A stretch of 64,000 bases of DNA from Pseudomonadota bacterium (GCA_039196715.1 JBCCUP010000009.1:21071-85070), one strand, 5' to 3'. Positions 43,461 to 53,121 are shown, numbered from the stretch's first letter. The notes: generated by a model from the letters alone, not told the origin. Made by a program: numbers and translations.

Positions 43461-44668
43461 GCGACCCACCGGCCGGCGTGCATGCGCCGGTACAGCGGAT
43501 TGAAGCCGATTCGGTAGGCGAGTTCGGCGGGGTGTTCGACGTCCCAAACGGCGATGTTGGCGCGCTGCCCGGGCGCGATCTGCCCACGGTCAGTCAGCCC
43601 CAGCGCCGCCGCCGCGTGGCGGGTGGTGCCGATCAAGGCCTCGTGCGGCGTCAGACCAAACAAGGTGCACGCCATGTTCATGGCCAGCAGCAGTGAACTC
43701 AGCGGAGACGAACCGGGGTTGCAATCGGTGGCGACCGCCATCGGGACACCCGCCGCTCGCAGGGCCTTGACCGGCGGTTTCCGGGTCTCACGTAGGGTGT
43801 AATAGGCACCGGGCAACAGAACGGCAACCGTGCCGGCCTGGCGCAGAGCGGCAATGTCGTCGGTGCCGAGGTACTCGAGATGGTCGACGGACAACGCCCG
43901 GTACTGCGCTGCGAGTCGGGCGCCGCCGAAGTTCGAGAGTTGCTCGGCGTGCAGTTTGACCGGCAGGTTCAGCCCGACCGCGCGTTGAAACACACGGTCG
44001 ATCTGCGCGGGTGTGAACGCGATGTGTTCGCAGAATCCGTCGACGGCGTCGACGATGCCTGCAGCCGCGGCGGCGTCGAGGGTGGGAAGGCAGCACCGGT
44101 CGATATAGGCGTCTGCCTCGCTTGCAAATTCCGGTGGCACCGCGTGGGCGCCGAGAAAACTCGTGCGCACGTCGACCTCTCGCTCGCCCGCGACCCGGCG
44201 CGCGACGCGCAGCATGCGCAACTCCGTGTCGTGGTCGAGACCGTAGCCGGACTTGATCTCGAGCGTGCCTACACCCTCGGCCAGCAGGGCATCCACACGC
44301 CGGAGCGCGTCGGACAGCAGCGCGTCCTCCGACGCGGTTCGGGTGGCGCTCACTGTGGCGTTGATGCCGCCGCCACGGCGGGCTATCTCGCTGTACTGCA
44401 CGCCGTGCAAGCGCTCCTCGAACTCCCAGGCACGGTTGCCGCCGTGCACGATGTGGGTGTGGCAGTCGATCAGCGCCGGTGTTACCAGGCGGCCCTGAAG
44501 GTCATGGGGTTCGAGCGAACGGTACGCGACCGGTGTGTCCTCGGCGGGGCCGCACCAGCGGATGTGGTCCGCTTCGACCGCGACGCTTGTGCCGTGAAGC
44601 AGCGAGGCGTCGGACGCGCTGTCGCTGCAGGTCAGCACCGATGCGTTGGTCAGCAGGGTGGTTGCCAT
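43457..44668 (-). CDS. hutI: Imidazolonepropionase
   Basis: 403 aa amidohydrolase-fold enzyme that opens the imidazolone ring to N-formimino-glutamate. Metal ligands lie in [12 protein letters not shown], later His in [12 protein letters not shown] and the Asp in [10 protein letters not shown]. The first gene of the minus-strand hut operon; its ATG is only four bases from the palindromic HutC-type operator, leaving little room for a leader, so the transcript may start within or just next to the operator and be nearly leaderless. Confidence 0.96.
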   Translation of the reverse strand: MATTLLTNASVLTCSDSASDASLLHGTSVAVEADHIRWCGPAEDTPVAYRSLEPHDLQGRLVTPALIDCHTHIVHGGNRAWEFEERLHGVQYSEIARRGGGINATVSATRTASEDALLSDALRRVDALLAEGVGTLEIKSGYGLDHDTELRMLRVARRVAGEREVDVRTSFLGAHAVPPEFASEADAYIDRCCLPTLDAAAAAGIVDAVDGFCEHIAFTPAQIDRVFQRAVGLNLPVKLHAEQLSNFGGARLAAQYRALSVDHLEYLGTDDIAALRQAGTVAVLLPGAYYTLRETRKPPVKALRAAGVPMAVATDCNPGSSPLSSLLLAMNMACTLFGLTPHEALIGTTRHAAAALGLTDRGQIAPGQRANIAVWDVEHPAELAYRIGFNPLYRRMHAGRWVA

Positions 44669-44672
44669 GGTG

Positions 44673-44690
44673 AATATGTATAGACATATT
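44673..44690. promoter_or_regulatory. HutC-type operator between hutI and hutF
   Basis: The sequence AATATGT-ATAG-ACATATT is a perfect 7-bp inverted repeat with a 4-base centre, giving TGTATAGACA in the middle. GntR/HutC-family repressors bind TGTnTAnACA-like palindromes, and this one lies in the 72-bp space between the divergent hutI and hutF starts, close to hutI. A single bound repressor would cover the promoters of both directions. Assignment rests on position, symmetry and the hutC gene in the same locus. Confidence 0.75.
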
Positions 44691-44740
44691 GAAAGTACGG
44701 CGATACAGTAATCGGCTGACGTGCGGGACGCAAGGGCGAC

Positions 44741-46132
44741 GTGGTGAAAACGATCCTGGCTGATCAGGCGCTCGTGGACGGGCAGTGGGCGACGTGCGTG
44801 CGCGTCGACATCGGTGACGACGGCCACATTGCAGCGGTCGTACACGAGGCGGCATGTGACCGGCAAACCGAGGACGAGGGCAGCAGTGTCCACCGTGTGG
44901 GGTGTCTAGTGCCGGCCCCAGCCAACGCCCACAGCCATGCATTCCAGCGCGCCATGGCCGGGCTCACCGAGGCCCGGGGTCCCGATCCACGCGACAGCTT
45001 CTGGACCTGGCGCGACCGCATGTACCACTTCCTGCGGCGCCTGAACCCCGATCAGGTGCAAGACATCACCGCGTTCGCGCAGATGGAGATGCTCGAGTCC
45101 GGCTTTGCCGCGGTGGGGGAGTTCCACTACCTCCACCACGCGCCCGACGGCTCGCCCTACGCCAGCGTAGCCGAAATGGCCGAACGCGTGCTGGCCGCCG
45201 CCGCCGACACCGGTATCGGTCTGACCCTGCTGCCGGTGTTCTACCACCAGGGGGGGTGTGACGGTCGGGCGCTGACCGGTGGGCAACGCCGATTCGGCAA
45301 CGCGCTCGAACCCTTCCTCGCGCTCAGAGCCGCGAGCGCAACGGCCCTCGCGCACGCGCCGGCGGACAGTCTGCTCGGTGTTGCGCCGCACTCGCTCCGA
45401 GCGGTGTCCACGGAGGCCCTGACGGCTCTGCTGACCGAATGCACGTCCGGTCCGGTTCACATCCACATCGCCGAACAGACGGCGGAAGTGGACGAGGTGC
45501 TGGCGCACCACGGTGCGCGGCCGGTTCAGTGGCTGTTCGACACCCAGGATGTTGATGCGCGCTGGTGCCTGGTGCACGCCACACACCTCGACAACGCGGA
45601 GCTGCAGCAACTGGCGAGCAGCGACGCCGTCGCCGGCTTGTGCCCGGTGACCGAGAGCAGCCTGGGTGACGGCATCTTTCGCGCAGTCGAGCACCGAAAC
45701 GCCGGTGGCCGGATCGCCGTCGGTTCGGATTCGAATATACGGGTGTCGTTGGCCGAGGAGTTGCGCACACTCGAGTACAGCCAACGCCTGCGTGACCGCG
45801 GCCGGGCGGCGCTGGCGACACCCACGGCGTCAACCGGGCGGGCGTTGTTCGACGCCGCGTTGCGAGGCGGTGCCCGGGCGTGTGCGCGCCCGGCGGGCAT
45901 CACGGCGGGGTGCTGGGCGGATCTGCTGGCGCTCGACCTCGGCGCGCCCGATGCCGTCGGGCGGTCGGGTGATGCGCTGCTCGACAGCTTCGTGTTCGCC
46001 CGTGGTGAAGCCCTGGTCGGCGACGTCTGGTCGGCTGGCCGTCACGTGGTTTCAGGCGGGCGTCACCGCGACCGAGACTGCATCACCGCGCGCTACCGCG
46101 CGGCGCTCGGCGCGATCCTGGCAGCACCGTGA
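44741..46132 (+). CDS. hutF: Formimidoylglutamate deiminase
   Basis: 463 aa amidohydrolase. Zinc ligands in [19 protein letters not shown] around residue 245, and [15 protein letters not shown] toward the C terminus are characteristic of HutF. It converts N-formimidoyl-glutamate to N-formyl-glutamate plus ammonia, the five-step hut branch. The expected next enzyme, HutG deformylase, is not in the window. Start is GTG 44741 or the adjacent GTG 44744. Its stop overlaps the hutC start. Confidence 0.95.
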   Translation: MVKTILADQALVDGQWATCVRVDIGDDGHIAAVVHEAACDRQTEDEGSSVHRVGCLVPAPANAHSHAFQRAMAGLTEARGPDPRDSFWTWRDRMYHFLRRLNPDQVQDITAFAQMEMLESGFAAVGEFHYLHHAPDGSPYASVAEMAERVLAAAADTGIGLTLLPVFYHQGGCDGRALTGGQRRFGNALEPFLALRAASATALAHAPADSLLGVAPHSLRAVSTEALTALLTECTSGPVHIHIAEQTAEVDEVLAHHGARPVQWLFDTQDVDARWCLVHATHLDNAELQQLASSDAVAGLCPVTESSLGDGIFRAVEHRNAGGRIAVGSDSNIRVSLAEELRTLEYSQRLRDRGRAALATPTASTGRALFDAALRGGARACARPAGITAGCWADLLALDLGAPDAVGRSGDALLDSFVFARGEALVGDVWSAGRHVVSGGRHRDRDCITARYRAALGAILAAP

Positions 46133-46830
46133 CCGCCGCTGCGAAGGGGTGGCGTGAGATCAAGGCCGAGGTGGCGCGGCGCATTCAGGACCGCCGCTGG
46201 CCCCCCGGCAGTGTGATACCGGCCGAGACGGAACTCGCGATCGAATTCGGCTGCGCGCGGGCCACCGTCAACCGGGCAATGCGCGAACTCGCCGACGCGG
46301 GCATCCTCGTTCGCAAGCGGCGCGCGGGCACCCGCGTCGCCGAACACCCGGTGCGTCAGGCGAGACTCGACATTCCCGTGATCCGACTCGAGGTCGAGGC
46401 GGCAGGCGGGCGTTACACACACCGGCTGTTGCTGCGGGCAGTGCGGCGCCCCCCGGCCCGCGTGCGGGCGTTGTTTGGCGGGTCGACGTCGTCGACCGCG
46501 TTGCGACTCGATGCCCTGCACCTCGCGGACGATCGCCCCTACGCGGTGGAAAGCCGGTGGGTCAACACCGACACCGTACCCAAAGCGCTCGACACCGACT
46601 TCGACCGCGTGAGCGCAAACGAGTGGCTGGTGCAGAACACCCCTTTTGCTGGCGGACAGTACCGGGTCTCCGCACAGCTCGCGGGCGTCGATGTGGCCGA
46701 GGTGCTCGGGTGTGCCGCCGGCGATCCGGTGCTGCTGGTCGAGCGCCACACCCTTGACACTGCGGGCCGCGGCATCACTGAGGTTCGGCTGCGGTACGCC
46801 GCGGGCCACGCGGTGCGGGGCGCCATGTGA
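46129..46830 (+). CDS. hutC: Histidine utilisation repressor HutC (GntR family)
   Basis: 233 aa. N-terminal winged helix of GntR type (EIKAEVARRIQDRRWPPGSV, then CARATVNRAMRELADAGILV), then a UTRA effector domain (about 85-230) with YAVESRWVNTDTVPKALDTD and ANEWLVQNTPFAGG. HutC proteins release the operator when urocanate binds. GTGA overlap with hutF; the regulator is thus auto-regulated with the catabolic genes. Confidence 0.93.
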   Translation: MTAAAKGWREIKAEVARRIQDRRWPPGSVIPAETELAIEFGCARATVNRAMRELADAGILVRKRRAGTRVAEHPVRQARLDIPVIRLEVEAAGGRYTHRLLLRAVRRPPARVRALFGGSTSSTALRLDALHLADDRPYAVESRWVNTDTVPKALDTDFDRVSANEWLVQNTPFAGGQYRVSAQLAGVDVAEVLGCAAGDPVLLVERHTLDTAGRGITEVRLRYAAGHAVRGAM

Positions 46831-47430
46831 CCTGCCACAGGTATTCGGTGGAGAACTGAGCAATGTGCTGACGGCCAGAGACAACCTCGCGTCCTTGTCG
46901 CGGCTGGTCGAGTCGGTGCAGTCGACCCTCGCGGCGCGTGGCGCGCCAGAGACCTTGTCTGCTCGACTGGACACCCTGATCCGCGAGACCCTCGAGGGCG
47001 TGACACGCAACCGCGATATCGTCTCCGGGCTTCAGGCGTTCGCTCAGGTGGAAGACGAAGAGCGCCAAGCTCAATCAGGCGTTTCTCAACCTGGCCCGCA
47101 ACGCGGTGCAGGCCGCTGGACCCGAAGGTCAGGTCACCGAACCTTCGCGGTGCACGTCGCCGGGCATCGAGGTGCTTGTCAGCGATTCGGGCGATGGCAT
47201 ATCGGAGGAGGTCGTGCACAACGCGTTAACGCCGTTCTTCACAACACGGGCAACCGGTGAGGGTACGGGACTTGGCTTGTCGATGGCACTCGGTGCGGTC
47301 GAGGAACACGGCGAGCGCATCGACATCGACAGTGCGGTGGGTGTGGGCAGCACGATCACCGTGGTGTTGCCAAAGGTGCAACAGCAGGCTGCCCGAGCCT
47401 GGGCCTACGCTGCGGGCCTGTCGATCAGCG
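46831..47430 (+). pseudogene. Sensor histidine kinase remnant, deleted and frameshifted
   Basis: In one frame (about 46840-47060) the translation reads GGELSNVLTARDNLASLSRL to GLQAFAQVEDEE, the dimerisation/phosphoacceptor helices of a histidine kinase, with GEL-SN in place of HEL-NN. From 47064 the match continues in another frame: KLNQAFLNLARNAVQA (N box), VSDSGDGI (G1), PFFTTRATGEGTGLGLSMA (F and G2 boxes) and STITVVLPKV. The roughly 50 residues normally found between the two parts are missing at the junction, as are the sensor domain and the phosphoacceptor His. It is a kinase that lost its N terminus and suffered an internal frame-changing deletion. Confidence 0.75.
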
Positions 47431-47466
47431 GTGAAGCTGGCCGAGTCTGGGCCGGCTCCGGGCCGA

Positions 47467-48939
47467 TCAGGCCGCCAGCGCGTTCTCGGCGCGGGGTTGG
47501 GTCAGGCGCTTCGCGATTCGGTTGAACTCGGCCTCGCAGGCGACAAAGGCGCTGACCACGGCGGGGTCGAATTGCGTGCCGCTGCCCTCGACGATGATGT
47601 AGCGCGCTTTGGCGTGATCGAACGCCGGTTTGTACACCCGCTCGCTGATCAACGCGTCGTAGACGTCTGCGACCGCCATCAGCCGGCCGCACAGCGGGAT
47701 GTCCTCACCGGCGAGCCCCGCCGGGTAGCCCTTGCCGTCCCAGCGCTCGTGGTGGGTTGCAACCACGTCCTTGGCGTAGCGCAGGAAATTCGACGAGCCG
47801 AGTTCGGCCTCGACCACCTCCAGCGCGCGCACCCCGAGGAGCGTGTGCGTTTTCATGGTGTCGTACTCGTCGTCGGTCAGTTTACCGGGCTTCAGCAACA
47901 CGCTGTCGGGGATACCGACTTTGCCGATGTCGTGCAGCGGCGTCGACTTGTAGATCAGGTCGACCACGTCGGGCGTGAGCTGGTCGGCGTAGTCCGGGTG
48001 CGTCGCCATGTGCTCGGCCAGCACCTTGACGTAGTGCTGCGTGCGGGTGATGTGCGCGCCGGTGTCAGTGTCGCGCGTCTCGGCCAACGCGGCGAGTGAG
48101 AGGATGGTGGCGTTCTGTGTGCGCTGGAGCTCCGCAGACCGCTCGATGATCGTTTCTATCATGTTGTTCGTGTGGCGGGCGATGTCACCGAACTCGTCGT
48201 TGCTGATAATCGGCACGTTGTGGTCGTAGTCGCCGGCGGACACGCGCTCGAGCGTGCGCTGTTGGTTCTGCAGGTAGAAGGCGAGCAGCTTGGACGCGGA
48301 CTGCATGGTACGGCACACGTAGGCCGCGACCACGCCGACGACAAAGATGGACTCGATCACGATGCCCCGCCGCAGGGCATTGTCCGGCGCGGTTTCGGTC
48401 CAGCTCATCACCAGCAGTTGCTTGTTCACCAACAGCACCAAGACCACGGCCACGATGCTGAGACTGATCAGGGACAGCACCAGGAAGCGGCGCGAGAACG
48501 AGCGTCGCGCGGAGGCCAGTTGGTGGTTCTCGCCCCGTGCAGCCAGGGCCTGCCCGGTGCGGAGTTCGCTGTGCAGCAGCGTGTCCGTGGAAATGAAATA
48601 ACCGACTGCGCCAATGCCCACGAGCACCTTGAGGACACTCTCGAGCATGAAGTAGGCGGTAACCGAGTTTACCGTGGCGATCACAACCGCGATCAACGCC
48701 AGCACGCCCAGGTCCAGGGCGAGGGTTTGGCGTGGTGTTGGGCGCTCGCCACGCGTGCGTTCCAGCCCGGCGTAACCTGCGGTGCGCAACAGCCATCCGA
48801 TGCCGAAGCAGACCACCACGTTGACGGCCCACGTCGCGCGGTCCAGGGAGTCGATCAACGGACAGACAGCGCCGCCGTAGATGAAAAGCAGGGCCGCCGC
48901 GCCGGCGTAGTGGCTCGCGCTCAGCTGATTGGTGTTCAT
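47467..48939 (-). CDS. Membrane-bound HD-GYP protein, putative cyclic-di-GMP phosphodiesterase
   Basis: 490 aa from ATG 48939. Several N-terminal helices (about 12-120 and two at about 160-230) form an integral-membrane sensor. A HAMP-like linker follows (ERVSAGDYDHNVPIISNDEF), then the HD-GYP domain at about 300-470 with HDIGKVGIPD and HERWDGKGYPAG, both signature motifs intact. Such domains hydrolyse c-di-GMP to GMP. The 5' end faces away from the anti-sigma gene. The broken histidine kinase lies directly 3' and could once have been a signalling partner. Confidence 0.9.
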   Translation of the reverse strand: MNTNQLSASHYAGAAALLFIYGGAVCPLIDSLDRATWAVNVVVCFGIGWLLRTAGYAGLERTRGERPTPRQTLALDLGVLALIAVVIATVNSVTAYFMLESVLKVLVGIGAVGYFISTDTLLHSELRTGQALAARGENHQLASARRSFSRRFLVLSLISLSIVAVVLVLLVNKQLLVMSWTETAPDNALRRGIVIESIFVVGVVAAYVCRTMQSASKLLAFYLQNQQRTLERVSAGDYDHNVPIISNDEFGDIARHTNNMIETIIERSAELQRTQNATILSLAALAETRDTDTGAHITRTQHYVKVLAEHMATHPDYADQLTPDVVDLIYKSTPLHDIGKVGIPDSVLLKPGKLTDDEYDTMKTHTLLGVRALEVVEAELGSSNFLRYAKDVVATHHERWDGKGYPAGLAGEDIPLCGRLMAVADVYDALISERVYKPAFDHAKARYIIVEGSGTQFDPAVVSAFVACEAEFNRIAKRLTQPRAENALAA

Positions 48940-49055
48940 GGGCTCAGGCCTTGGGTGTGCACCACCTGCGTGTGGGCACATTCAAAGGGTCTCTGAGCTG
49001 GTAGCGGAGGGCCGCGGGCGAACTTGAGGCGGCGCGGCCGGGTGCTGCCCGGGGG

Positions 49056-49814
49056 TCAGATGCGCTGACGAAACGCCTCCGCGACGCCCGAAAGCTCGCT
49101 CTGGTCCGCGCCACCGATCACCAGGAAAGCGTGCTCGCCGTCGCTCCAGCGCTCCGAGGCCATGCCCTCGAGCATTGCGGTCTGCACGGTGTCGTCGGCC
49201 TGGTCAGTCCCGATGATGCAAATGGCGATCGGTGCGCCGTCGGCAGTCAGGAAGGTCAATTGGGCCAGCGCCGCACCCTCGAAACCGAGCACCTGCGCAC
49301 GTTTGTAGTGGAGGTTCGGCAGCGCCTCGACCGCCTGCAGGGGAATCTCCAGCCCGATCGCGCCAGACACGCGTTCGAGTTCGGCGGCCCGAGTAGTGCC
49401 GTCGGTGGTGACGTGCACCAGCGTGTCGGTGGTGTAGAGCGCCTGGTAGGCCGCGACGTAGTCGAACCAGCGGCGCTCGTCGGAGGGCGCCCGCGTGGCC
49501 CACAAGGTCACCAGGCTGCTCAGGCAGGCCACCAGCACGGCGGCGGCGGCGAACCCCGTGAACGCGCCCACACCTCGGTGCGGCTCGGCGGGCGCCGCGG
49601 GTTCGAGCACCGCCTCGGGGAACGCCGGAGCCTCGGCAAGCACGGCGTCAAAGGCCTGCCGCAGCGCCGTCTGGTCGAAACTCAGCGCCTCGAGTCGGGC
49701 GCCGAGCTCGCCGTCGGTGGCCAGGCGCGCCTCGAGCGTTGCCGCGAGTGACGGCTCGAGCTCGCCGTCGAGGTAGGCGGTCAACTGGTCGTCAGTGAAG
49801 GTGTCCGTTGTCAT
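49056..49814 (-). CDS. Anti-sigma factor of an ECF system
   Basis: 252 aa. Starts with DDQLTAYLDGELEPSLAATL, the typical short cytoplasmic sigma-binding segment of RsgI/ChrR/RskA-type anti-sigma factors, without the Cys of zinc-binding members. One transmembrane helix lies at about residues 84-107. The periplasmic C-terminal domain of about 140 residues ends in AFRQRI. The ATG overlaps the sigma-factor stop (ATGA), as usual for such pairs. Confidence 0.85.
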   Translation of the reverse strand: MTTDTFTDDQLTAYLDGELEPSLAATLEARLATDGELGARLEALSFDQTALRQAFDAVLAEAPAFPEAVLEPAAPAEPHRGVGAFTGFAAAAVLVACLSSLVTLWATRAPSDERRWFDYVAAYQALYTTDTLVHVTTDGTTRAAELERVSGAIGLEIPLQAVEALPNLHYKRAQVLGFEGAALAQLTFLTADGAPIAICIIGTDQADDTVQTAMLEGMASERWSDGEHAFLVIGGADQSELSGVAEAFRQRI

Positions 49815-50335
49815 GTCGGCTGGCCCGCCTGCGCCGCCGGGTAATCTGCCCGCAAATGCGCACTCAACCGTTTGCGTGCGGCTGACAACCGGCTCATCAC
49901 GGTGCCAATGGGGATGTCGAGCATACTCGCCGTCTCTTTGTAGCTGTAGCCTTCTACGTACGCCAGATACGCTGTGACCCGCTGGGCTTCTGGCAGTTGC
50001 ATCAGTGTGTCTAACACTTCAGAGCCGGATAAATTCGATTCCGGTGTGTGGTCGCGGTCCGCGGGCTCCGCGTCCTCGATGGCCACCAGGCCGCCGCCGC
50101 GGCGCACCGCGTTGGCGCGCAGCTCGTTGATCCAAACATGCTTGCTGATGCGAAAGACCCAGGCATCAAATGCCGTGCCCGGGTTGAACTGGTGGATACG
50201 CTCCAGTGCGCGCAGGCACGCCGTCTGTGCGAGGTCGTCCGCGTTCACGCGGGATCCGGTGGTGGCCAGGCAGAACCGCCACAGCCTGGGGTAGAGCGCG
50301 CGAATGGCGTCGTGCGCGTTGAAGTCGGCCGTCAT
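49811..50335 (-). CDS. ECF-family RNA polymerase sigma factor
   Basis: 174 aa. Region 2 from ALYPRLWRFCLATTGSRVNA through DDLAQTACLRALERI, region 4 with LPEAQRVTAYLAYVEGYSYK and the helix-turn-helix ETASMLDIPIGTVMSRLSAA. Paired with the downstream anti-sigma gene and divergent from a YceI-like periplasmic-protein gene, a common genomic trio. The cue sensed is unknown. The ATG at 50335 gives the normal length; the long open frame upstream is spurious. Confidence 0.93.
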   Translation of the reverse strand: MTADFNAHDAIRALYPRLWRFCLATTGSRVNADDLAQTACLRALERIHQFNPGTAFDAWVFRISKHVWINELRANAVRRGGGLVAIEDAEPADRDHTPESNLSGSEVLDTLMQLPEAQRVTAYLAYVEGYSYKETASMLDIPIGTVMSRLSAARKRLSAHLRADYPAAQAGQPT

Positions 50336-50438
50336 AAAAAAGGGTGGTGTCCGATCGAATAAACCCCGGCCGTGGCGTGTTGTGTTCCCGAGGTGGCGCG
50401 AACTCGCGCGCCTCGATGACACCAAACAGGGGAGACTC

Positions 50439-51035
50439 ATGAAAAAACGTATCACATCGGTGCTGGCAGGCGTAGCCCTCGCGGCCTGCACGTCGGTATC
50501 GCTCGCTGGTGGCCACGCCAACTGGATGCTGTCCGCCGAGGATTCCACGGTGGCCTTCGGCTCGGTCAAGGCCGATGTGGTCGGCGAGGTACACCACTTC
50601 TCGTCGATGTCCGGGTCCATCAGCGAAGCGGGCGCGGTGTCTGTCGAAATCGACGTGGCGTCGGTCGAGACAAACATCGGTATCCGCAACGAGCGCATGC
50701 GCGAATTCGTCTTCACCAACGGCCCGAAGGCCGTGCTCGAAGCGCAGGTGGATATGGGTGCCCTGAAGGCGCTTGCTGTCGGTGACACCACACTTGTCGA
50801 TGTCACGGGCAGTGTGACGATCAACGGCACCGCGGTGCCGGTCAACGCCACGTTCTTTGCGGCCATGCTGGCCGAAGACAGGTTGCTGGTGACCACAGCC
50901 GACATGATCATGTTGCCGATCGAAGCCGCAGGTCTGACACCGGGTGTGGACAAGCTGATGGAGCTCGCCGGTCTGCCGAGTATCACGCGCGTGTCTCCGG
51001 TCACCCTGCGGATGGTGTTCGGTCTGCAGAGCTGA
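50439..51035 (+). CDS. YceI-family periplasmic protein
   Basis: 198 aa. A Sec signal peptide (MKKRITSVLAGVALAACTSV, then SLAGG) is followed by the lipocalin-like YceI beta-barrel (WMLSAEDSTVAFGSVKAD ... FSSMSGSIS ... ASVETNIGIRNERMREFVF). YceI proteins bind isoprenoid or fatty-acid-like ligands. The gene starts 103 bp from the divergent ECF sigma gene, so it is a likely member of that sigma factor's regulon. GGGGAG stands about five bases before the ATG. Confidence 0.9.
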   Translation: MKKRITSVLAGVALAACTSVSLAGGHANWMLSAEDSTVAFGSVKADVVGEVHHFSSMSGSISEAGAVSVEIDVASVETNIGIRNERMREFVFTNGPKAVLEAQVDMGALKALAVGDTTLVDVTGSVTINGTAVPVNATFFAAMLAEDRLLVTTADMIMLPIEAAGLTPGVDKLMELAGLPSITRVSPVTLRMVFGLQS

Positions 51036-51074
51036 CGCGGCTCGCACCCGCGCGGTGACCCTGCGTCGCCGCGC

Positions 51075-52217
51075 CTACAACATCGTGTAGAGCTTGTCGT
51101 ACCACTTCTCGGCGAGCTTGGGGTCCTTGGCGAGTGCCAGCAAGGTTCGCTGCATGGCCTCTTCACGGCCCCAGCGGTCGTCGTCGTCCATGTGCAGGTA
51201 GTCGATGCAAGCGAACCAGGCCGCTCTGACGCAGTCGGCTTCGGTCAGGACGTCGCGGCGTTGGGCATATCCGTGCTCGATCGGGTCGCGGTGCCGCAGC
51301 ACGGACTCGACCAGCGAGTCCGGCATCGACCAGAGGTTGAGCATGTACGCCGACACCACCGGCGAGGAGATGTCGTTGCCGGGTTCGCCGGTGTCGAGGA
51401 ACACCATATCGCCCATCGTGCACACCATACCGGCCAGCTGGCAGTGGTCGCGTGCGCGGTCGTTCAGGCCAGCCGCGACGGCGAACTTGTGCGCCAGTGC
51501 ACTCACCGACTTTGACAGCACGTTCAACCGCTCCAGTTCGTCCGCGTCGGTGCGCTCGAACTGGGTGAACAGGTTTTCCGACAGCACGATGTTTTTCAGC
51601 GTCTCTGTGCCGAGCATGCTCACGGCCTGGCCAATCGAGTCGATGTTGCCGTAGGCGCCGAAGAAATCGGAGTTGACAATGCGCAGCACGGTCGCGGTGA
51701 AACCGACGTCCTTCTCGATGACCGCAGCGATCTCCTCCTCGGTGTAGCCGTCGTCCGCCACCATCGACATGATCTCGTCGTAGACGTGCGGCATGGAAGG
51801 CAGCGCGCTCAGGCTGCCGACGTAGGACTGCAAGCGTGGGTCCGACAGCTTCGCCTGCAACGCGATGCTGTGCTCGACCGTCTCGATGATCGTCTTGATC
51901 TCGGCGGGCTTCGAAATGTGCTGGTGAATGGCATGTGCCGACTCCAGGATCAGCTGTGAATCGGCGTAGCCCGAGAGCGCCAGTCGGATCGCCTTGGGCT
52001 GTTGCTTCTGCACTGCCTGGAGGAACTCGGCGCCGTTCATTCCGGGCATGCGCATGTCACTGACGACCACGTCGATGTGGTCGTACTTCATGAACATCAA
52101 CGCGTCTTCGGCGCTGGTGAAGAAGTGCATGTCCCATTCCGCCCGCTTCTTGCGCAAGCTGCGGCGCAAACCGTCCAGTACCGACGCTTCGTCGTCGACG
52201 AACACAACCGATTTCAC
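51075..52217 (-). CDS. Response regulator with HDOD output domain
   Basis: 380 aa from GTG 52217. Residues about 1-120 are a REC domain: VVFVDDEASVLDGL, phospho-acceptor Asp in VVVSDMRMPGMNG and the KP motif in ISKPAEIK. Residues about 135-330 form an HDOD domain (LSALPSMPHVYDEIMSMVAD, DVGFTATVLRIVNSDFFGAY, IGQAVSMLGTETLKNIVL). HDOD outputs act in signalling without clear enzymatic activity. It could answer the HD-GYP or lost kinase nearby but has no cognate kinase in the window. The REC domain is complete. Confidence 0.92.
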   Translation of the reverse strand: MKSVVFVDDEASVLDGLRRSLRKKRAEWDMHFFTSAEDALMFMKYDHIDVVVSDMRMPGMNGAEFLQAVQKQQPKAIRLALSGYADSQLILESAHAIHQHISKPAEIKTIIETVEHSIALQAKLSDPRLQSYVGSLSALPSMPHVYDEIMSMVADDGYTEEEIAAVIEKDVGFTATVLRIVNSDFFGAYGNIDSIGQAVSMLGTETLKNIVLSENLFTQFERTDADELERLNVLSKSVSALAHKFAVAAGLNDRARDHCQLAGMVCTMGDMVFLDTGEPGNDISSPVVSAYMLNLWSMPDSLVESVLRHRDPIEHGYAQRRDVLTEADCVRAAWFACIDYLHMDDDDRWGREEAMQRTLLALAKDPKLAEKWYDKLYTML

Positions 52218-52465
52218 CGCATGCTTCCTGTTGTCGCCTGCACGGACGCACCTCGGTGGGGCAACCTGGCGCGTGGCGGGGTGGTGCACGGAAAGTGACT
52301 GCGGTGTCGGTGTGCCAATTCATCCGGAGGATGCGTGCGGCCACCCGATGCGGTGTCGGAGTGCATCTTGGCGGCCTTCACGTGAACCGCCGATGCAATT
52401 TTCAGCCCATGGCCAATTTGTGTGCCAATGGCCTGTGCCGGTCAGCACAAGACTGTGTTGCGCGC

Positions 52466-53039
52466 TCAGTCGAGATGCTCGATCCAGTGCGTGACAGGCG
52501 CTGCTGTGCCGCTCTGAATGTGCCTCAGGCACCCGATGTTGGCGCAGGCGATGACGTCCGACCAAGGACGTGACCTTTTGGTCCGTGGACAATGCGGAGA
52601 CGTCCGGTTGCAACACGGAGTAGGTGCCCGCGGAACCGCAACACCGGTGCGTGTCGAGGACCCGCGTCGATGCAGCCCAGTGCAGTGAGGATGGGTTCGA
52701 CCCGATCGGTCCTCTGCTGTGCGTGCTGAAGGGTGCGCGGAGGGTGGAAAGCAACACGGCCCGCGTCCCGGGCGATCACCCGTGTGTTCGCCGCGTCGCA
52801 CACGCACACGGTGGTGCGCAACTGATCGACCGTCTCCGGCAGGACGACACTGGCCGGCCGTTCTCGGTACACCGCGAGCCCGTCCGACTCGTGGGCGTCC
52901 ACTGGTTGGCCGCGGTCAGCAGGTCGTCCTCGGCGAGGATGCCGCGAACGGCGTCCATCAGGCGCGCGTGGGTGTCGGCCGATCTGGCGTCGGCATCGGG
53001 CGTGTGCGGAGAGATGGAGATGGCGCTGGGTCGTGTCAA
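52466..53039 (-). pseudogene. Deletion scar of a glcDEF operon (glcD start joined to glcF end, frameshifted)
   Basis: On the minus strand the first part reads like the N terminus of glycolate oxidase subunit GlcD (LMDAVRGILAEDDLLTAANQ, then in another frame DGLAVYRERPASVVLPETVD and TRVIARDAG). Right after ARDAG the match jumps to the C-terminal part of GlcF: RVAFHPPRTLQHAQQ, then CCGSAGTYSVLQPDVSAL in a second frame and ANIGCLRHIQSGTAAPVTHW with a stop at 52466 in a third. So the rest of glcD, all of glcE and the front of glcF are gone, and frameshifts followed. It cannot make a functional protein. Confidence 0.8.
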
Positions 53040-53121
53040 CCGGGCGAACGAGGTGACCAGCCTCGCCGGGGGCTGCGGTGTCCAGAGACCGGTTCGGGCG
53101 ATGGTGGTGGAACGGCGCAGC

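Noticed and set aside
49811..51166. 451-codon frame containing the ECF sigma factor
   Set aside because: Only the last 174 codons match sigma factors; the upstream part is antisense to the YceI gene.
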